Shown here piece by piece: positions 48,751 to 61,210 of a stretch of 64,000 bases of DNA (the first letter of the stretch is position 1; each line of letters begins with the position of its first letter). The notes below the pieces were generated by a model. The model was not told where the DNA came from and made no database searches. It was given only the letters and a program-made list of their open reading frames with translations. Source of the stretch: Datnioides undecimradiatus. Taxonomy: Eukaryota > Chordata > Actinopteri > Lobotiformes > Datnioididae. Location: positions 15,796,148-15,860,147 of the forward strand of contig WARS01000008.1 in NCBI GenBank assembly GCA_008933995.1, written 5' to 3'. The position numbers were made by a program, and so were the translations under genes.

Positions 48751-50031
48751 TCAACAGGTCAGAAAGGGGCTGTGAATCCCCTTCCACAGCTTCTTCATCT
48801 GCTGCGGCGAGCGCTGGTGGATCAGGATCAGATCCTTGTGTATACACATATTCTCTCGATCCTGCTCCTTCACATCGAAAGTCTGGAAGCCTGCGTGTGC
48901 CTCGGGGGAAACTCCCAGAGCCTTGAAACACATCGCGGTGTAGACGTCGTCGATGGGGAAGAAGGGTATAACGTGCGAGACTGAATACAGGCGGTGCAGC
49001 AACGACCCGGACATGAGAAAACCTCCTCCGCCTGCATAAGCAGGGTACGGGCTGTCATAGAAGCTCAGGGGGATGTAGTATTTGCTTTCAGGGTCCCTGA
49101 GGGGGTTTGCAGTGCTTATGACATGTCCGACGTACAAGAGGGAGGCCTTCGGCGGCTCTAGAGACTGCAGGTAGCTCAGCAATGCCTGCGAGTTAACGAA
49201 CACGTCATCATCCCCGCTGAAGACAAAGCTGACATGAGGGCAATATGTCAGCGTCCACTGGAGGAGCACGTTCATTTTAAGCGTCAGGTTCAAGAGGGAT
49301 TCGCGGAAGTCCCACTGCAGGACGTCCCCGAAGTGTCTGGCTTCAAACGCCAACATTGGACTGAGGTCCGGGTCGTCCGGCGAAGAGCTGCCCAAGACGA
49401 ACACAGTGTGAACTCTCACTCCGCTCCGATACGTCCCCTCTCGGCCCCAGGTCTCCCGCACCGCCTGTCTCCGCTCAAAGTTTGCAGGGGTCGACTTGAT
49501 GGCAAAAAGCAGCGAGGTGTGGTTCTCTCCTGTCGCTTTACTGGAGCTGCATTTGTTGGGTTGATTGATCAGGACTGGAGGAGACCTGCAGCTCATGCCC
49601 TGCAAAAAGTCCTGGAATAAAACCGGGTAGGAGGAGAAGTCGTGCACGTTTGTGTGTAGGAGCTCCTGATTTGTCTCCCTGCAGCGAGACCAACCGGAGT
49701 CACGTGTGGAAGGATTCACCCCCTTCTCCAGGTTCCTGAGGGCCGAGTACAGCAGACGGTTCCAGTACGCGCTGTTCTGAGAGACGGTCTCTCTCAGGCC
49801 GTCAGAAACAGACACATTGTGGACATCAGAGTGGGGCGCAGTGATGCTCTCCTGCTTTACGGTTTGCGTCGTCACATCACTGTCGTGCACCTGGAGGTCG
49901 GACAGCTTCAGGATGTCCTCTGGTCCGACCCTGTGACTGCGCGCCGTCTCCAGGTGAAGGGTCGAGTAGAAAAAGATCAGAAATACAGTAACGAGGAGGA
50001 CCATAGCGATTAATGTTTGAATGCGTCTCAT
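48751..50031 (-). CDS. b3gnt8: Beta-1,3-N-acetylglucosaminyltransferase, B3GNT8-like, intronless, 426 aa
   Basis: A Golgi type II glycosyltransferase of family GT31 that adds GlcNAc in beta-1,3 linkage to galactose, extending poly-N-acetyllactosamine chains. A short cytoplasmic tail (MRRIQ) and one hydrophobic anchor (about 6-22) precede a stem with N-glycosylation sequons. The catalytic domain keeps RRQAVRETWG (188-196), the metal/nucleotide-sugar motif DDD (274-276), YPAYAGGGGFLMSG (329-342) and DDVYTAMC (361-368). The protein ends with the cysteine of SPFLTC. The stem segment DFSSYPVLFQDFLQGMSCRS and the end resemble B3GNT8, and adjacency to bckdha supports that orthology. B3GNT2/B3GNT3-type members are the alternative. 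The open frame has no intron, as usual for the family. It starts at the first Met, which directly precedes the anchor. A 5' non-coding exon is likely to lie upstream (above 50.1 kb) but cannot be placed. Confidence 0.85.
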   Translation of the reverse strand: MRRIQTLIAMVLLVTVFLIFFYSTLHLETARSHRVGPEDILKLSDLQVHDSDVTTQTVKQESITAPHSDVHNVSVSDGLRETVSQNSAYWNRLLYSALRNLEKGVNPSTRDSGWSRCRETNQELLHTNVHDFSSYPVLFQDFLQGMSCRSPPVLINQPNKCSSSKATGENHTSLLFAIKSTPANFERRQAVRETWGREGTYRSGVRVHTVFVLGSSSPDDPDLSPMLAFEARHFGDVLQWDFRESLLNLTLKMNVLLQWTLTYCPHVSFVFSGDDDVFVNSQALLSYLQSLEPPKASLLYVGHVISTANPLRDPESKYYIPLSFYDSPYPAYAGGGGFLMSGSLLHRLYSVSHVIPFFPIDDVYTAMCFKALGVSPEAHAGFQTFDVKEQDRENMCIHKDLILIHQRSPQQMKKLWKGIHSPFLTC

Positions 50032-52493
50032 TGGCTCGGTGTAAGTAAACGAAGCAGTGTGGCGTGTTGTTTCCGGATCTTATTTCAGAGGAGATGGTCC
50101 GGGGCCTGCTTTGTTATTGTCTTCAGGTTGCAAAGGCTCTATCAGCAGGTGACACACAGGATGTACCTGCCAAGGGGAAAAGTACATGAGACGTCAGCAC
50201 ACCTTGACGTAAATGAGCCATGAAACTCAGGATTTAAGACAAATGCGTGGATCCGGCTGCTGGGTGTTAATGATATTTTGTCAAACTTTGCTATAATTGG
50301 AAAAAATGAGTGAGTTGCTGTGAATAGTATATATTTTAAAATGTCATATTAAAGTAAAATAACATTGAAAGTATCTTTGAGGTCGTGTTCCTCTTATCCG
50401 CACGGAGAAGGTCACGGTGCTCGTGGGCAGCAGTGTAAAGTCACCCGGGCTGCATGGGGAAGCGCCGCTGATTTGCTTATATCAGTATGAGGCTGAGGAA
50501 CTTGGGCATCGGACTGTGCGCCATTGTGCACAGCTTTGTGTTCACGCACGGGAAGGCAGATTAAATAATGATAGTGGTTTGGGTTTTTTAAAAATATTGT
50601 TTTTTTATGCTGAGAAAAAAAAAAAGAAAATGAGGATTTTAAAGTTTTTATAATATTTAAATACAGTTTATTATAGATGTGCCTGAAATAAGGGGTAGCT
50701 TGCACGGTTGCAACTGAACACACCCTTCTCTCCAGTGGTTAATTAGAAGTAAACTGTTCTGCACAAATACCAGAAAGAGCGGCGTCCCGAGGGACCAAAG
50801 TGATTAAAACAGCATCGCAGTGAACTAACACCTGAGACCAGCGAACTGTACAAACACATGACGCGCAAATGGACACTTTATACTGCGGCTTTCATACGTT
50901 TCACGTCATTTAAATGTGTTTTAACTGTTCGTATTTAAGTATTTAGTTTATATTCACACGTTAAAATGCGACAAACCTGCCCGGGCTTTAAAGACACGCG
51001 CACCGAGCTGTACAAACACACCTGCGCAGGTGCAGCTGAGCTTAAAGAGTCGAATAAAAGCGCAGAGGATATAATTTAAGGCTCAAGTTTTGCAAATATA
51101 CTCACTAAAGCCCGTGTGAGCGCACAGCGAGCAGAGGCTGCAGCATGTCTGAAGCGCCAGAGGAGCAGAATAACGTCCAGGAGCCTCCAGATCCCGCGGG
51201 CAGGGCAACAGGTGCGCAAAACCGCATCATTTAGTTTTCAAACCCGTATTTGTGGGAGCGGGTCAGCGATGCGAGCGCATGCAGGTGCGGGTCTGAACAG
51301 GAGATCAGGTGATCACTTCGGAGCAGGCAGGTGGAGGCCACGCCCAGGATGCTGTGCGTCCAAGACAGGGTTTATTCAAACGTTTGACAGGAAACAGCAC
51401 TGATGTACAAATTATTTAAGACCAGCTGTCTGTGGACAACATCATCGGGAGGGTACATGAGCACAGTGTTCAGATCAGTAAAGCTCCTTTTTCCCCATGT
51501 ATTGCATCACGTGCAGGCCTTTTTTTTATTTAAACCAGCCTGGTTTGTTATGACAGAAAAAAACAACATAAATCAGACAAACACAAAAAAAACCCCCCAA
51601 AACATTAGAGAAACAAATCCTATACAGCAGAAAACCACTGCGCTAGTCTTCTCATCCATCCCAAACCATGCAAACGTTCATACAGGCGATGGGCCTTTCG
51701 CCGTCGCCTGCGGAATAAAAGCACTTTTAAATGGAAATGACAGAAACAACTGAGCAAATTAGGTGACGACGCTTCTAAAAGCACGATTTCTTTTTATTCG
51801 TTCCATAACCGAGTCCAGCTGTCCACGTCCTGAGAACTTCGCGGTATAAGGCAGAGGGGGGGACACAACCTCAGAGGCTCCCGTCCTCTCTGCTCGGAGA
51901 GGAGCCCTGCAGCGGAGATGAAGCGCTGTTTAATTAGCGGTGCCCTGATTGTGACCTACAGTACACTCCAGCGCTCCAACAGTACCGAAAACGTGATGTG
52001 AGCGCTTTAGTCTGTGTTGGCATTTTGGTCATTTTATTAGAAGCACGTTCTGGAAAATAGATGCTGTAGATGGGAATTATTGGCAGACTCTCATCCATGT
52101 TATAAGAAACATCACATAAAACCTTTTTATAGAAGTGTGCTGGTATGAGTATTTGGTATTGCAGCCCATTATGGGTTTTTAACTAATATTGGGCCAATAC
52201 CTGTATAATAATATACAATTAACATACTGTGTGCAGCGTGCACTCAGGAAACATAGTGTTCAAACCTATAAAGATGGGTTTTTTGGAGCGCTGAGCTGAG
52301 CAGATTAAAAAAAGGCAAGAAAGGAAAGAAAATACTGCAGACGGCGGGAGAGGAACGCAGAATCTGTGAAGGGGGGGGGGGGCGCAAAGGGCCGAGGGGC
52401 AGAGAGTTAAGATCGCTGCTTGAATGGAAGTGAGAGGCTCGAGGCAAAAAACAGGGATGGTAGTCGCGCCGGTCGGGGGGGCCCCGCGGCGGA
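50032..52493. other. Intergenic: b3gnt8 5' side and napa 3' UTR
   Basis: The CpG-bearing segment 50990-51360 may be the b3gnt8 promoter or that of an unknown gene. Minus-strand AATAAA candidates for napa lie at 51793-51798 and near 51525. A G-run interrupts 52371-52382. No further coding exon was recognised apart from the weak candidate near 51145. Confidence 0.4.
51144..51210 (+). other. Weak candidate first exon (MSEAPEEQNN...)
   Basis: ATG in a CpG-bearing stretch opens a short acidic, Pro/Glu-rich frame of about 22 codons that reaches a GT-type donor (ACAG|GTGCGC). No downstream partner exon was found before napa, and the family was not recognised. It may simply be a chance frame in a promoter. 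Confidence 0.15.
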
Positions 52494-55400
52494 TCAGCGA
52501 AGGTCGCTCTCTTCGTCCTGTATGGTCTTCTTGATGCGGAGGAGCATGGTGGTGAGCCACTGGTCCAACCGGGAGATGGTGTCATACTCCTTCACCTGGT
52601 AAAAGAGCAGGTAAGCGTTACAAAGACATCGCCCGTGCAGCAAGTGATACAAAAAAAGAGAATAAAGGTATTTTTTATGCATTTTGGCCCCAAACAATAT
52701 TTGCTGCTGTCCTTTCACTTTAAACGCAGATTAGAGCCGGGCAATAACAGCACACGCTGTCTGCATCTATCTGTGGAGGTATGGCCACGCCGTTCCCATC
52801 ACAGAGGTCGTCTCACGGTGTCACTGCTCTATTTGCAATGCGCGTCTATGCAGATTTGCAAACCACCATTGCATTTAAAATATTCAAATATGATGAAGCC
52901 GAGTGTGTTGTTGTTGTTGTTTGCAACCATCTCTAGACTGTATCTGTAGAATAATTATTTGTACATTATATGCACCATGCACATATAAACTGATGCATCA
53001 AAACACACGTATTCATCTTTCAGGTATAAGACAGTTCAAACTGACACACTGTCAGTCAAAGGAGGCCGCCGGGTGCCTGTTTCTTATCCGAACACACTCA
53101 CAGGGAGTCATTTGGTCAGAAACTGTGAGGCAACGCGGCGTAAAAGACGCACAAACGCTGACAGACTGTGCACTCACCGAGTCGGTATAGGCCTCCACGT
53201 TCTGTTCTTCGTAGGCATCTAGAAGTTTCTGGGTGGATAAAAACATTTTTTTTTACAAAGCTGCAGGACGTTAGCACGACTGCTCACAGAGGAAAAATAC
53301 AGCGCGGGGCTTAAACATTGTCTGACACAACCGTCCGTGATAAACATCCCGCTTTGAAAGGCGTCAGCGTCGCCTCTCTGCATCCGGAGGCTTGCTCGGT
53401 GTTTCCTACCTTCAGCAGCTTGCACTCTCTGGAGTCTGAGAACGCCGGGAACATCTCTTCATACTTCTGCACGGCAAGCTGTTTGACGAGAGGGTGAACG
53501 TTAGCACGGCGGCTGGCGTTGCGCTCGCGGCACATGAGCGCAAAGTTCTGTGTCGGGGGGCTTACTTTGGCGTTCAGCATGTCTACGCAGAAGTGACAGA
53601 GCGCCGCCTTGAAGAAGTGATCCTTGGCGCTGTATTTCAGGAGCGTGCTGTCCATTGCGTGGGTCCCAACCTGAGATCACAAAGCGCAGTTCACGCCCGT
53701 TTGATTTGCTGTTAGCTCCGGCACATAAAACGGCCCAGACAACGTGTGTGCATCGTGATCGCACCTGTTCGTAGATCTCAATCGCTTTTGGGTACTGCTC
53801 CAGCTGAGCGGCGTAGGTTGCTACTTTCAGAAGGCACTTGTTCGCTGAGCTGAAGAGGACGGAAAAGCAAGTCTTACAATTGACATCTATTCACAGACGC
53901 ATTCAAAGACCACCAGGTAACTTACACTGGGCGCTGTAATAACACAAAGATTTCAAATGCGAAGGAAAGACAAAAACCACACGAGCGTATTAAAACATCT
54001 CACCCTAAAATGAAAATACTGCATATTTGAAATAGTCACCTGGTGGATTCTTCACCTTTGTAATAATCTGCTGCCTGTTCATAATGAGCAACAGCCTGGA
54101 CATTAGACAGAAGAAGAGATTATTAGCAGGTTTATAAAACTCTGAATCACTGTCAAACTAGAATGAAAATGATCAACATCAAACACGGGGATCTGGTCCG
54201 ACCTTGTCGATGTCCACCAGCTCCGTCTCATATATTTCAGCGATGCTGATGTGATGTTTGGCTGCGATGGTGAAGCGTCCCTGAAACAAATAAGTAAACA
54301 AACGAAAAAAAGCCAACACAAGAGAAGAGAAGAGATGAACAGCGGGAGTCACATCCTGTTACGTAAGAGAATCAGATGCTAATCACAAAAAGGCCATTTT
54401 CTGAGAGGACTCACCATATCCGTGTATATCTCAATAGCTCGGTTTAAGCAGTTTATAGCCTCTGTTGGGAAAACACATCAATATTTATATCAGACGTGCG
54501 GCTTATTCTCTGAGGCCATGTCACTGCAATTATTCTGTGTGTTTACGTCAATAAAAGAGCAAAGTTGAGCAAACTTAGAAGCTGCTGGGAGAAGTGCAAG
54601 GTTCAAGGTGTGAGCCTGTTTCTCTGCACAACTAAAGGATGGCGGTTATTTATTGACACTCTTCTCCGGTGCAAAGCACTCACTGGCCCACGCGTCCAAT
54701 CGCAAACTGCACCGCGGGACAAGCCGCGAATAACGCCGCTAAAGCGCTTCATCTGCAGGACCTTAATGACATCAGATGACACGGGCATCGTGTGCACGGT
54801 GCGGATCCTACGACGAAGCGTTTCAGCAGCCGTACATGTCGAGGGCGGTGGCGAGCGGTCGTTACCTTGCGGATCTGCTTTTTTGAAGGCGTTTCCAGCG
54901 TCTATGAAGTTCGTCGCGGCATCGTGTTTGCTCTGCATCTGGAGGTGGAGGCAGGCAGCTTGGGAGAACGCGTTTCCAGCAGCTGAAAAGAAAACGGTTC
55001 ATATTAACGGGGGAGTGAAACTCTAAACCTGAGCGAAGGAAAAGGAGATAAACACAGCGTTTTCTTTTGCATTCAATCTGATAAGTGTTCTTACCACACC
55101 AGTTTTTGGCCATTTTGTACATGTTTGCCGCCCTCACGTACAGGTCGCAGGCCTCTTCCATCTTGGAGGAACCCCTGTGTGACAGCACACACGTTCAAGT
55201 CAAACAAGACCCACACAGATTATATTGTTAATGTAGGGATATTCTGGGTATGAAAACCAGGTATAATGAAAACAAACCAGGCTGGACACTAATACAATAT
55301 GATTCATTTCAAAGGGAAAAGGGTATTGTGTTCTTTAAAGCTCCGTTGTGCAAATTCTAAGCAAAGTTTAATAGCACGCTAATCAAATGAGATACTGAAA

Positions 55401-56500
55401 TGGATCCGTTAACGTGTTTAAAGGGATCTGTGCGAGGTCACGCATGAGTGACATGCAGTTCATTACACTGAGCGTCAATTTGACTATTATAGCTTTGACA
55501 TTGGAGTTATTTGCCAAATTATGCTAAACCTACTGACAGGAATGCAGGTTGAATTAAGTGTTTTATTGTTGTTTGAATGGTCATTCCAACAATTAGCCAA
55601 GTGCTAATTTTAAGCTGTTTCCCAACGGCTGACACTGGCAAATTGAAAGTGATGCTCCTCCATGTGCATTGTCACAGAAAACAAATACATTGTTGTCGTT
55701 TCCCTGCACAGCTTGTAATCTGTGTGCATGTATGTAATGTTCTGACTCAAACAGGAACACGCTTGGACACCGGTGACCTGGTTTGGGGCAGTACTGGACT
55801 GAGATCTCCATGCGCAGCTGTGCGGCTGGGTGGCAGCTTATCTTGCTCACCATCACGCTTACTGTCAAGCCACTCTGCCACCATAAACAAATGTGCAGGA
55901 CATGTGATTTGCACGCAACGACTGAGCGACGTGGCAACGTTTCCCCAGTAGATGGCGCTAAACCAGCAACACTCCAGTTAATATGCAGTGTCTTTAGATC
56001 AGCGTTTTAACACTTAAAATGCGACCACTCGTGTTTAGTTACAGCAAAATCAACACCTGGTGCAATAAAGCCAACCTCAACCAGTCAGCATGTTGTTGCT
56101 GAGGCTCATTTGTAGCTGCATGTAGCTCTGTTTTAGTTAACATTTCTCAAAGACAGCTCCGGAGTGATCTGAAGGAAGATAAGGCTACACAGACAGCTAA
56201 ACTGCAGCGTTGACAACACTCGCCTAGCGACGATTACAACAACTTAGCATTAGCTACAAAGCAAAGCGTTGCACTGGTGTTAATAACTTGTTTTTTTGTG
56301 GTTCTCTGGCGCTAACTGGTCAGCTAACGTTACCCACCTTCCGCTCAGTTGGCCTTTTAGCTTAACAAAATTAGCCAAACAGTAGCTAACTGACACACTC
56401 ACCCAAACAGCGCTCCGAAAAACGACTGCGACGATTTCATTTTCTTTTCGGCCTCGGCCATTAAAGCCATGGCTTCCTTTTCTTTCCCGCTGTAATCCAT
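52494..56500 (-). CDS. napa: Alpha-SNAP (NSF attachment protein alpha), complete, 11 exons, 295 aa
   Basis: Alpha-SNAP loads the ATPase NSF onto assembled SNARE complexes so that they are taken apart after membrane fusion. Exons in coding order: 56500-56403, 55174-55095, 54982-54866, 54461-54415, 54280-54203, 54095-54040, 53849-53765, 53670-53566, 53478-53410, 53228-53178, 52595-52494; phases close to exactly 295 residues, the usual family length. The start [20 protein letters not shown] and the membrane-attachment loop [11 protein letters not shown] are intact. TPR-like helices follow ([63 protein letters not shown]). The NSF-stimulating C terminus ([19 protein letters not shown]) ends in the conserved ESDLR. 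The exon 5 donor (AAG|GTCGGA) is weak. Beta-SNAP is the only realistic alternative; the sequence fits alpha better. Confidence 0.95.
55945..55959 (+). promoter_or_regulatory. CTCF-like core motif in napa intron 1
   Basis: CCAGTAGATGGCGCT matches the CTCF core CCANNAGRKGGCGC. It lies in the first intron of napa, about 540 bases from the start codon. Binding is inferred from the motif only. Confidence 0.45.
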
Positions 56501-56829
56501 TTTCGTGTCACCGCTCCGATTCCGAGGAGTAACGGGGGATTGAGAAAGTCAACAAACTTGCTAACCAGTGCTAGCAGGTTCGGTTTGCCTTGTCACATCA
56601 CCAGCCGCAAAGGAACCTCTGTCACATGACACGGAAGCGGAGGAAACGCTGCGTTCAGGTGCCTTTTGTAAAGTCCACTGCTCCACCATATTTGTTGTTA
56701 GAGGGCAAATGATAAAAGAACAGAACGAGGGCGTCGTTTAGAATAAATTATCACAACAACAATAGTAACAATAGTAATAATCTTTATTTTATGGCATTTG
56801 TATTATATGGCATAAGTATTTTGTCTAGG
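56501..56829. promoter_or_regulatory. napa promoter / 5' UTR region
   Basis: CpG-bearing DNA directly upstream of the napa start (minus-strand direction), with CCGAT and GTCACATGAC-type elements around 56515-56630. The latter resembles an E-box. Beyond about 56690 the sequence becomes AT-rich and ends at the aamdc-like exon. Confidence 0.3.
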
Positions 56830-57583
<754 letters not shown>

Positions 57584-57748
57584 CAGGGGAGAGCGCGAAC
57601 GCAGTCCCCCACTATCATAAATTGTGCAGTTGAGATTCCCACATTTGGGGAATTCACAGAGGTCAGCAAAGCCTGGAGTGCAATGGCCTAGCCTCGCCCT
57701 GGGTGAACCACCTTCGTGATCATGGTATCGCCCCTGCCAGGTAAGTAT
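57584..57748 (-). ncRNA. RNU1: U1 spliceosomal snRNA (variant), 165 nt
   Basis: U1 pairs with 5' splice sites at the start of spliceosome assembly. Reading the minus strand from 57748, the RNA begins ATACTTACCTGGCAGGGG, the full 5'-splice-site recognition sequence. Stem-loop I keeps the U1-70K loop (GATCACGAAGG) and stem-loop II keeps the U1A loop ATTGCACTCC. Stem-loop IV (GGGGGACTGCGTTCGCGC) and the 3' end CCCCTG are intact. Against the human sequence as remembered there are about 18-20 differences, including an inserted A after the U1A loop, paired changes in stem III, and a Sm site reading AATTTATGA instead of AATTTGTGG. It may be a functional variant or an early pseudogene; a PSE-like motif upstream favours expression. 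Confidence 0.9.
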
Positions 57749-57795
57749 GAGTTGCTTTAATCTGAGTCACGCATCTGTTCCCCAGTCACACCATG

Positions 57796-57808
57796 CTGAC
57801 TGATGGTA
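57796..57808 (-). promoter_or_regulatory. PSE-like element of the U1 gene
   Basis: On the minus strand this reads TACCATCAGTCAG and lies 48-60 bases before the U1 5' end, the position of the proximal sequence element bound by SNAPc. A similar 13-mer sits at the same distance from the U2 gene. The call rests on spacing and that match, not on a known fish consensus. Confidence 0.5.
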
Positions 57809-58753
57809 CTGATTATACTGAAGTTCCCTAAACCAGTTTCTATATAGAGCTGTGTAAAAGTGCAGTAGTATGAATGCAGACGAAAGCGTATTTTGTACTA
57901 AAAACAGAACAAAATGCGTTTAAAATTTAGTTAATGAATAGTGGTTACATATCCCACAATGCAGTGCGGCATGCCCACATCACCAGCTACCGTAAAACCA
58001 CAAGCTTGTATCTATTTTACCTACAACAAATGAATAACGGATAGGTTCAAAGTTCAAAGCTGAATCACATTACCGTCAAGGGATGTTTGTCCAATGTTTA
58101 AAATTCAGAAGAACTAGAAAAACACTGAGGAAATCAAGTTTATCCATCACATTAGAACCACTTCCTGTTCCTTTGATCACCGCTGGTGGGAAACCCGGGT
58201 TCCTGCTACCGCCACCTACAGCTCTGGAGTGCGAATAACGTTCAGCACCAGAAACAACTGCTTTCAAAACGATCCTGCGGCTCAATCAACACATTTCAAC
58301 ACGTCTCAACAAAAACTATAAAATAAAATCCCGGTGAAATGACCGCATTGACCGTTTTAGCTGTTCTCAATTGAAAACTAACAACTAGGTGCATTGTAAT
58401 ACACAATACGTGCATTCGTGTTGCTGTTTCACCGTGCGTAGACAAATTACCAAAGTAACTGTAATAAAGTGGAAACGTGTGTTAGGGAAAAGGGCGCGTT
58501 TTGTATTTTGCCTCACAGCACAGATTGAATCAGCGTGAGTAATCGATGAATGGGTGTTTTTATAAAGAGTGTAGTAAATCAGTCAACATAGTCCCCTAGT
58601 AAATTAATGCTACCACTGCGTGTACATGATGTTTCCAACATGCTACTTAAATGACTATGAATCTTAGTACCATTCTAATATAAATATAGCCTGATATACG
58701 TGAAAAAAACCGTGCAAATGCTACTTTGGTATTATTTTTATACAAAGAAAGGG

Positions 58754-58941
58754 GGGTGCACCGTTCCTGGAGGTACTGCAATACCAGGTCGATGCGTGGA
58801 GTGGACGGAGCAAGCCCCTATTCCATCTCCCTGTTCCAAAAATCAATTTAATATATGGTCCCCGGGTAGGGGACGTATCAGATATTAAACTGATAAGAAC
58901 AGATACTACACTTGATCTTAGCCAAAAGGCCGAGAAGCGAT
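58754..58941 (-). ncRNA. RNU2: U2 spliceosomal snRNA, 188 nt
   Basis: U2 pairs with the intron branch point. Reading the minus strand from 58941, it starts ATCGCTTCTCGGCCTTTTGG. The branch-point recognition sequence GTAGTA is intact within ATCAAGTGTAGTATCTG, as are the stem II region and the Sm site GATTTTTGG. The 3' stem-loops (CATCGACCTGGTATTGCAGT, CCAGGAACGG) and the end TGCACC are present. Only a few substitutions separate it from human U2 as remembered, all outside functional motifs. It has the appearance of an active gene rather than a retroposed copy, since no A tail or target duplication is seen and a PSE-like element precedes it. Confidence 0.95.
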
Positions 58942-58988
58942 ACTGAACAACGGCGATGAACAAGGGAGTCATTCTCCGGACCACAACT

Positions 58989-59001
58989 CTCGCTGACGGT
59001 G
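58989..59001 (-). promoter_or_regulatory. PSE-like element of the U2 gene
   Basis: On the minus strand this reads CACCGTCAGCGAG, located 48-60 bases before the U2 5' end. It shares ACC-purine-TCAG with the motif at the same place upstream of the U1 gene, consistent with a SNAPc-bound proximal sequence element. Confidence 0.5.
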
Positions 59002-59360
59002 TGAATTTACAATAAAGTTAGAAATCAATTCGTTGAGATAAACACAATTACCCTACACACACTGCAAACGAATACAAGTCAGGCGTGGCGGAAAAATCTG
59101 TAATTTTAGCAATTTAATGTCGTCGTATACGAAGATACACGGCACTTCCTGGTCATGTGACAATGTGGACCAATAGGAACTTCATAACGTGGTAGCTGTG
59201 TTATTTACTATCAGAGAGACAGTTACAGCTTATATTTTAGGCGAAACTAAAGTAAACTGAATTATAAATAAATATAAAGCTGCATTTTTAATGATAAAAA
59301 TTCCATTGTAAGGAAGGAAAATTACGTTTTATTTGATAAACCCATGACACACTGTGCTCC

Positions 59361-59387
59361 TGCGCCCTCTATGGCGCCCTCTAGAGG
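59361..59387 (-). promoter_or_regulatory. Two tandem CTCF-like cores
   Basis: On the minus strand, CCTCTAGAGGGCGCCA (59372-59387) is followed by CCATAGAGGGCGCA (59361-59374). Both approximate the core CCANNAGRKGGCGC and they overlap by three bases. They may be one ancestral site duplicated in tandem. Confidence 0.45.
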
Positions 59388-61170
59388 CTAAATGGCGAAT
59401 TGCAGTCCTGCTCTAAAATAACAGGCCTACAGTAGGGGGCTGGTGCTAAACTACAGTTTATACAGATATATGACGATTTCAAAAGTATACTTTTGCAAAC
59501 AACTGCAAACTAAACGACAAGGGACACCTGCAAACTTGTAAATAAAGCTCATAGTTATTTAAAACTGCTCGGTTTACAGCACTTCTGACCCTGGAGTCCC
59601 TAATGAAGGTCACATGAGGTCGCCTCAGTTCTTTATGTATGCTGCAAACAGACGGCCTGACAAAACGAAACTAATTCCAATATGTTTGGTTTAAATACGT
59701 TTATCAGTGAAACCTTTGATTTCTTGTGCTTTTTGAATAAAAAAGCTATTAAATCCACAACAATGTCATCGCTAGCTTAAACGTCGTCGTTTTCCACCGT
59801 AGCTCGTGGACGCTGAGCAGGAAAACGCGCCTGCGCAGACGAACAGCAGCGCGTGCTTAATTATTGTTTCTTTAATTAACTACGTAATGAAAGTAAAACA
59901 TAGGCAGTTTAAGACTTTTTGGCGATATAACCGAGCTCAAACATAATCGCAGCACTACTTAAACGCGTTCAGTTTTCAAACAGCTTTAGTAACATGTTTC
60001 AGCTCAAGCTCATTAATACAATTACCCATGAATTCGCTAATATAACTCCGACAATCAAATATACCTTTTTGTCTAACACTTTTAATTAATTCGCAACAGG
60101 TTTTTAAATGTTTTGAAGCATTTTATATTCAAATGTCCCCTGACGTCATGGCTGCAAGAAGACGCGACACTGAAGTTCAACGTTGACCTGAGGTGCATAA
60201 CTCAAGGCAAATGGCCAACAAAATAAAGTAAAGTGTGCTCACTCATAAGCGCTGTTTGTCCAGGAGCGTCGCTTGTGTTTCAGACCGACTGTAGCTTCAG
60301 TTAGTCGTGTCGCGCAAACTGCATCACCTCTGCAGGGCCCTCAATCAATCAGTGGTTCAGGTAGTAAACGGCCGTGTGCACTCCCACTAAAATCATGGTG
60401 TAAATAGAATTAGAGAAGCCAAACGAGGAGACAAGAGAGTCTTACTGGAGCGTTTCCTGACGGCTGAAGAGGAAATGAGTGAGAATGGAGCATGCAATCC
60501 TCAACAGATGAGCATCTTTTACGGAGTTTAGAGCGAAGGCTGGGAAAAAAACAGGTGGAAAATTAGTGGAAAGTGACATTAGTTTCGCTAAGTCTTAGTT
60601 AGAAATTAGATAATGTAAGACCACCATGCGGTATGAACATGCAACCTGTTTAATTAAGACACGAGATACAAACTTGTTAATGAGATTCTCATTACCTGCA
60701 CATATAAGGACTGCTTGTGCACTGTCCTCTCGAATGCATTAATGAGTCTGCAGTCCCTGATCTCTCTTCCACAAGGTACTGTTTCCCTCCAAATTCAGTC
60801 ATAATAATGATTAACTAATGATTTTTGATGTCATTGTTACTTCTACCCTACTTGACTATAAAGGCAAATAGGTTACAATACAGACAGCTGACTATCAGCA
60901 GTTATGTTTGTGCATGTGGCCCTATTGATTTATGTTTTATCTATTATTCGGAGAATATTAATGCATTTACAAAAACTTATGTACTGTGCAAACAAACAAC
61001 TCTATCATGTTATTTTCACCTAGCTTAGGACAACGATTGTACACAGTCATGGTTTCCTGTCCAAGACTTTAAAGACTTGCCTGAGCCTTGAGTAAAATTA
61101 ATAGCAATCTGAGATGATCAAAATGTATACCATTTATAATTTATATATACATTTATTGTGAAAAATAGAT

Positions 61171-61210
61171 TTTGTTTTTTAAAACAAACAAACAAACAAA
61201 CAAACAAACA
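61171..61210. repeat. (AAAC)n microsatellite
   Basis: About eight AAAC units upstream of ech1. Confidence 0.85.

Noticed and set aside
52219..52585. Pro-rich 113-codon minus-strand frames after napa
   Set aside because: They lie in the napa 3' UTR and in shifted frames over its last exon; low-complexity composition explains the length.
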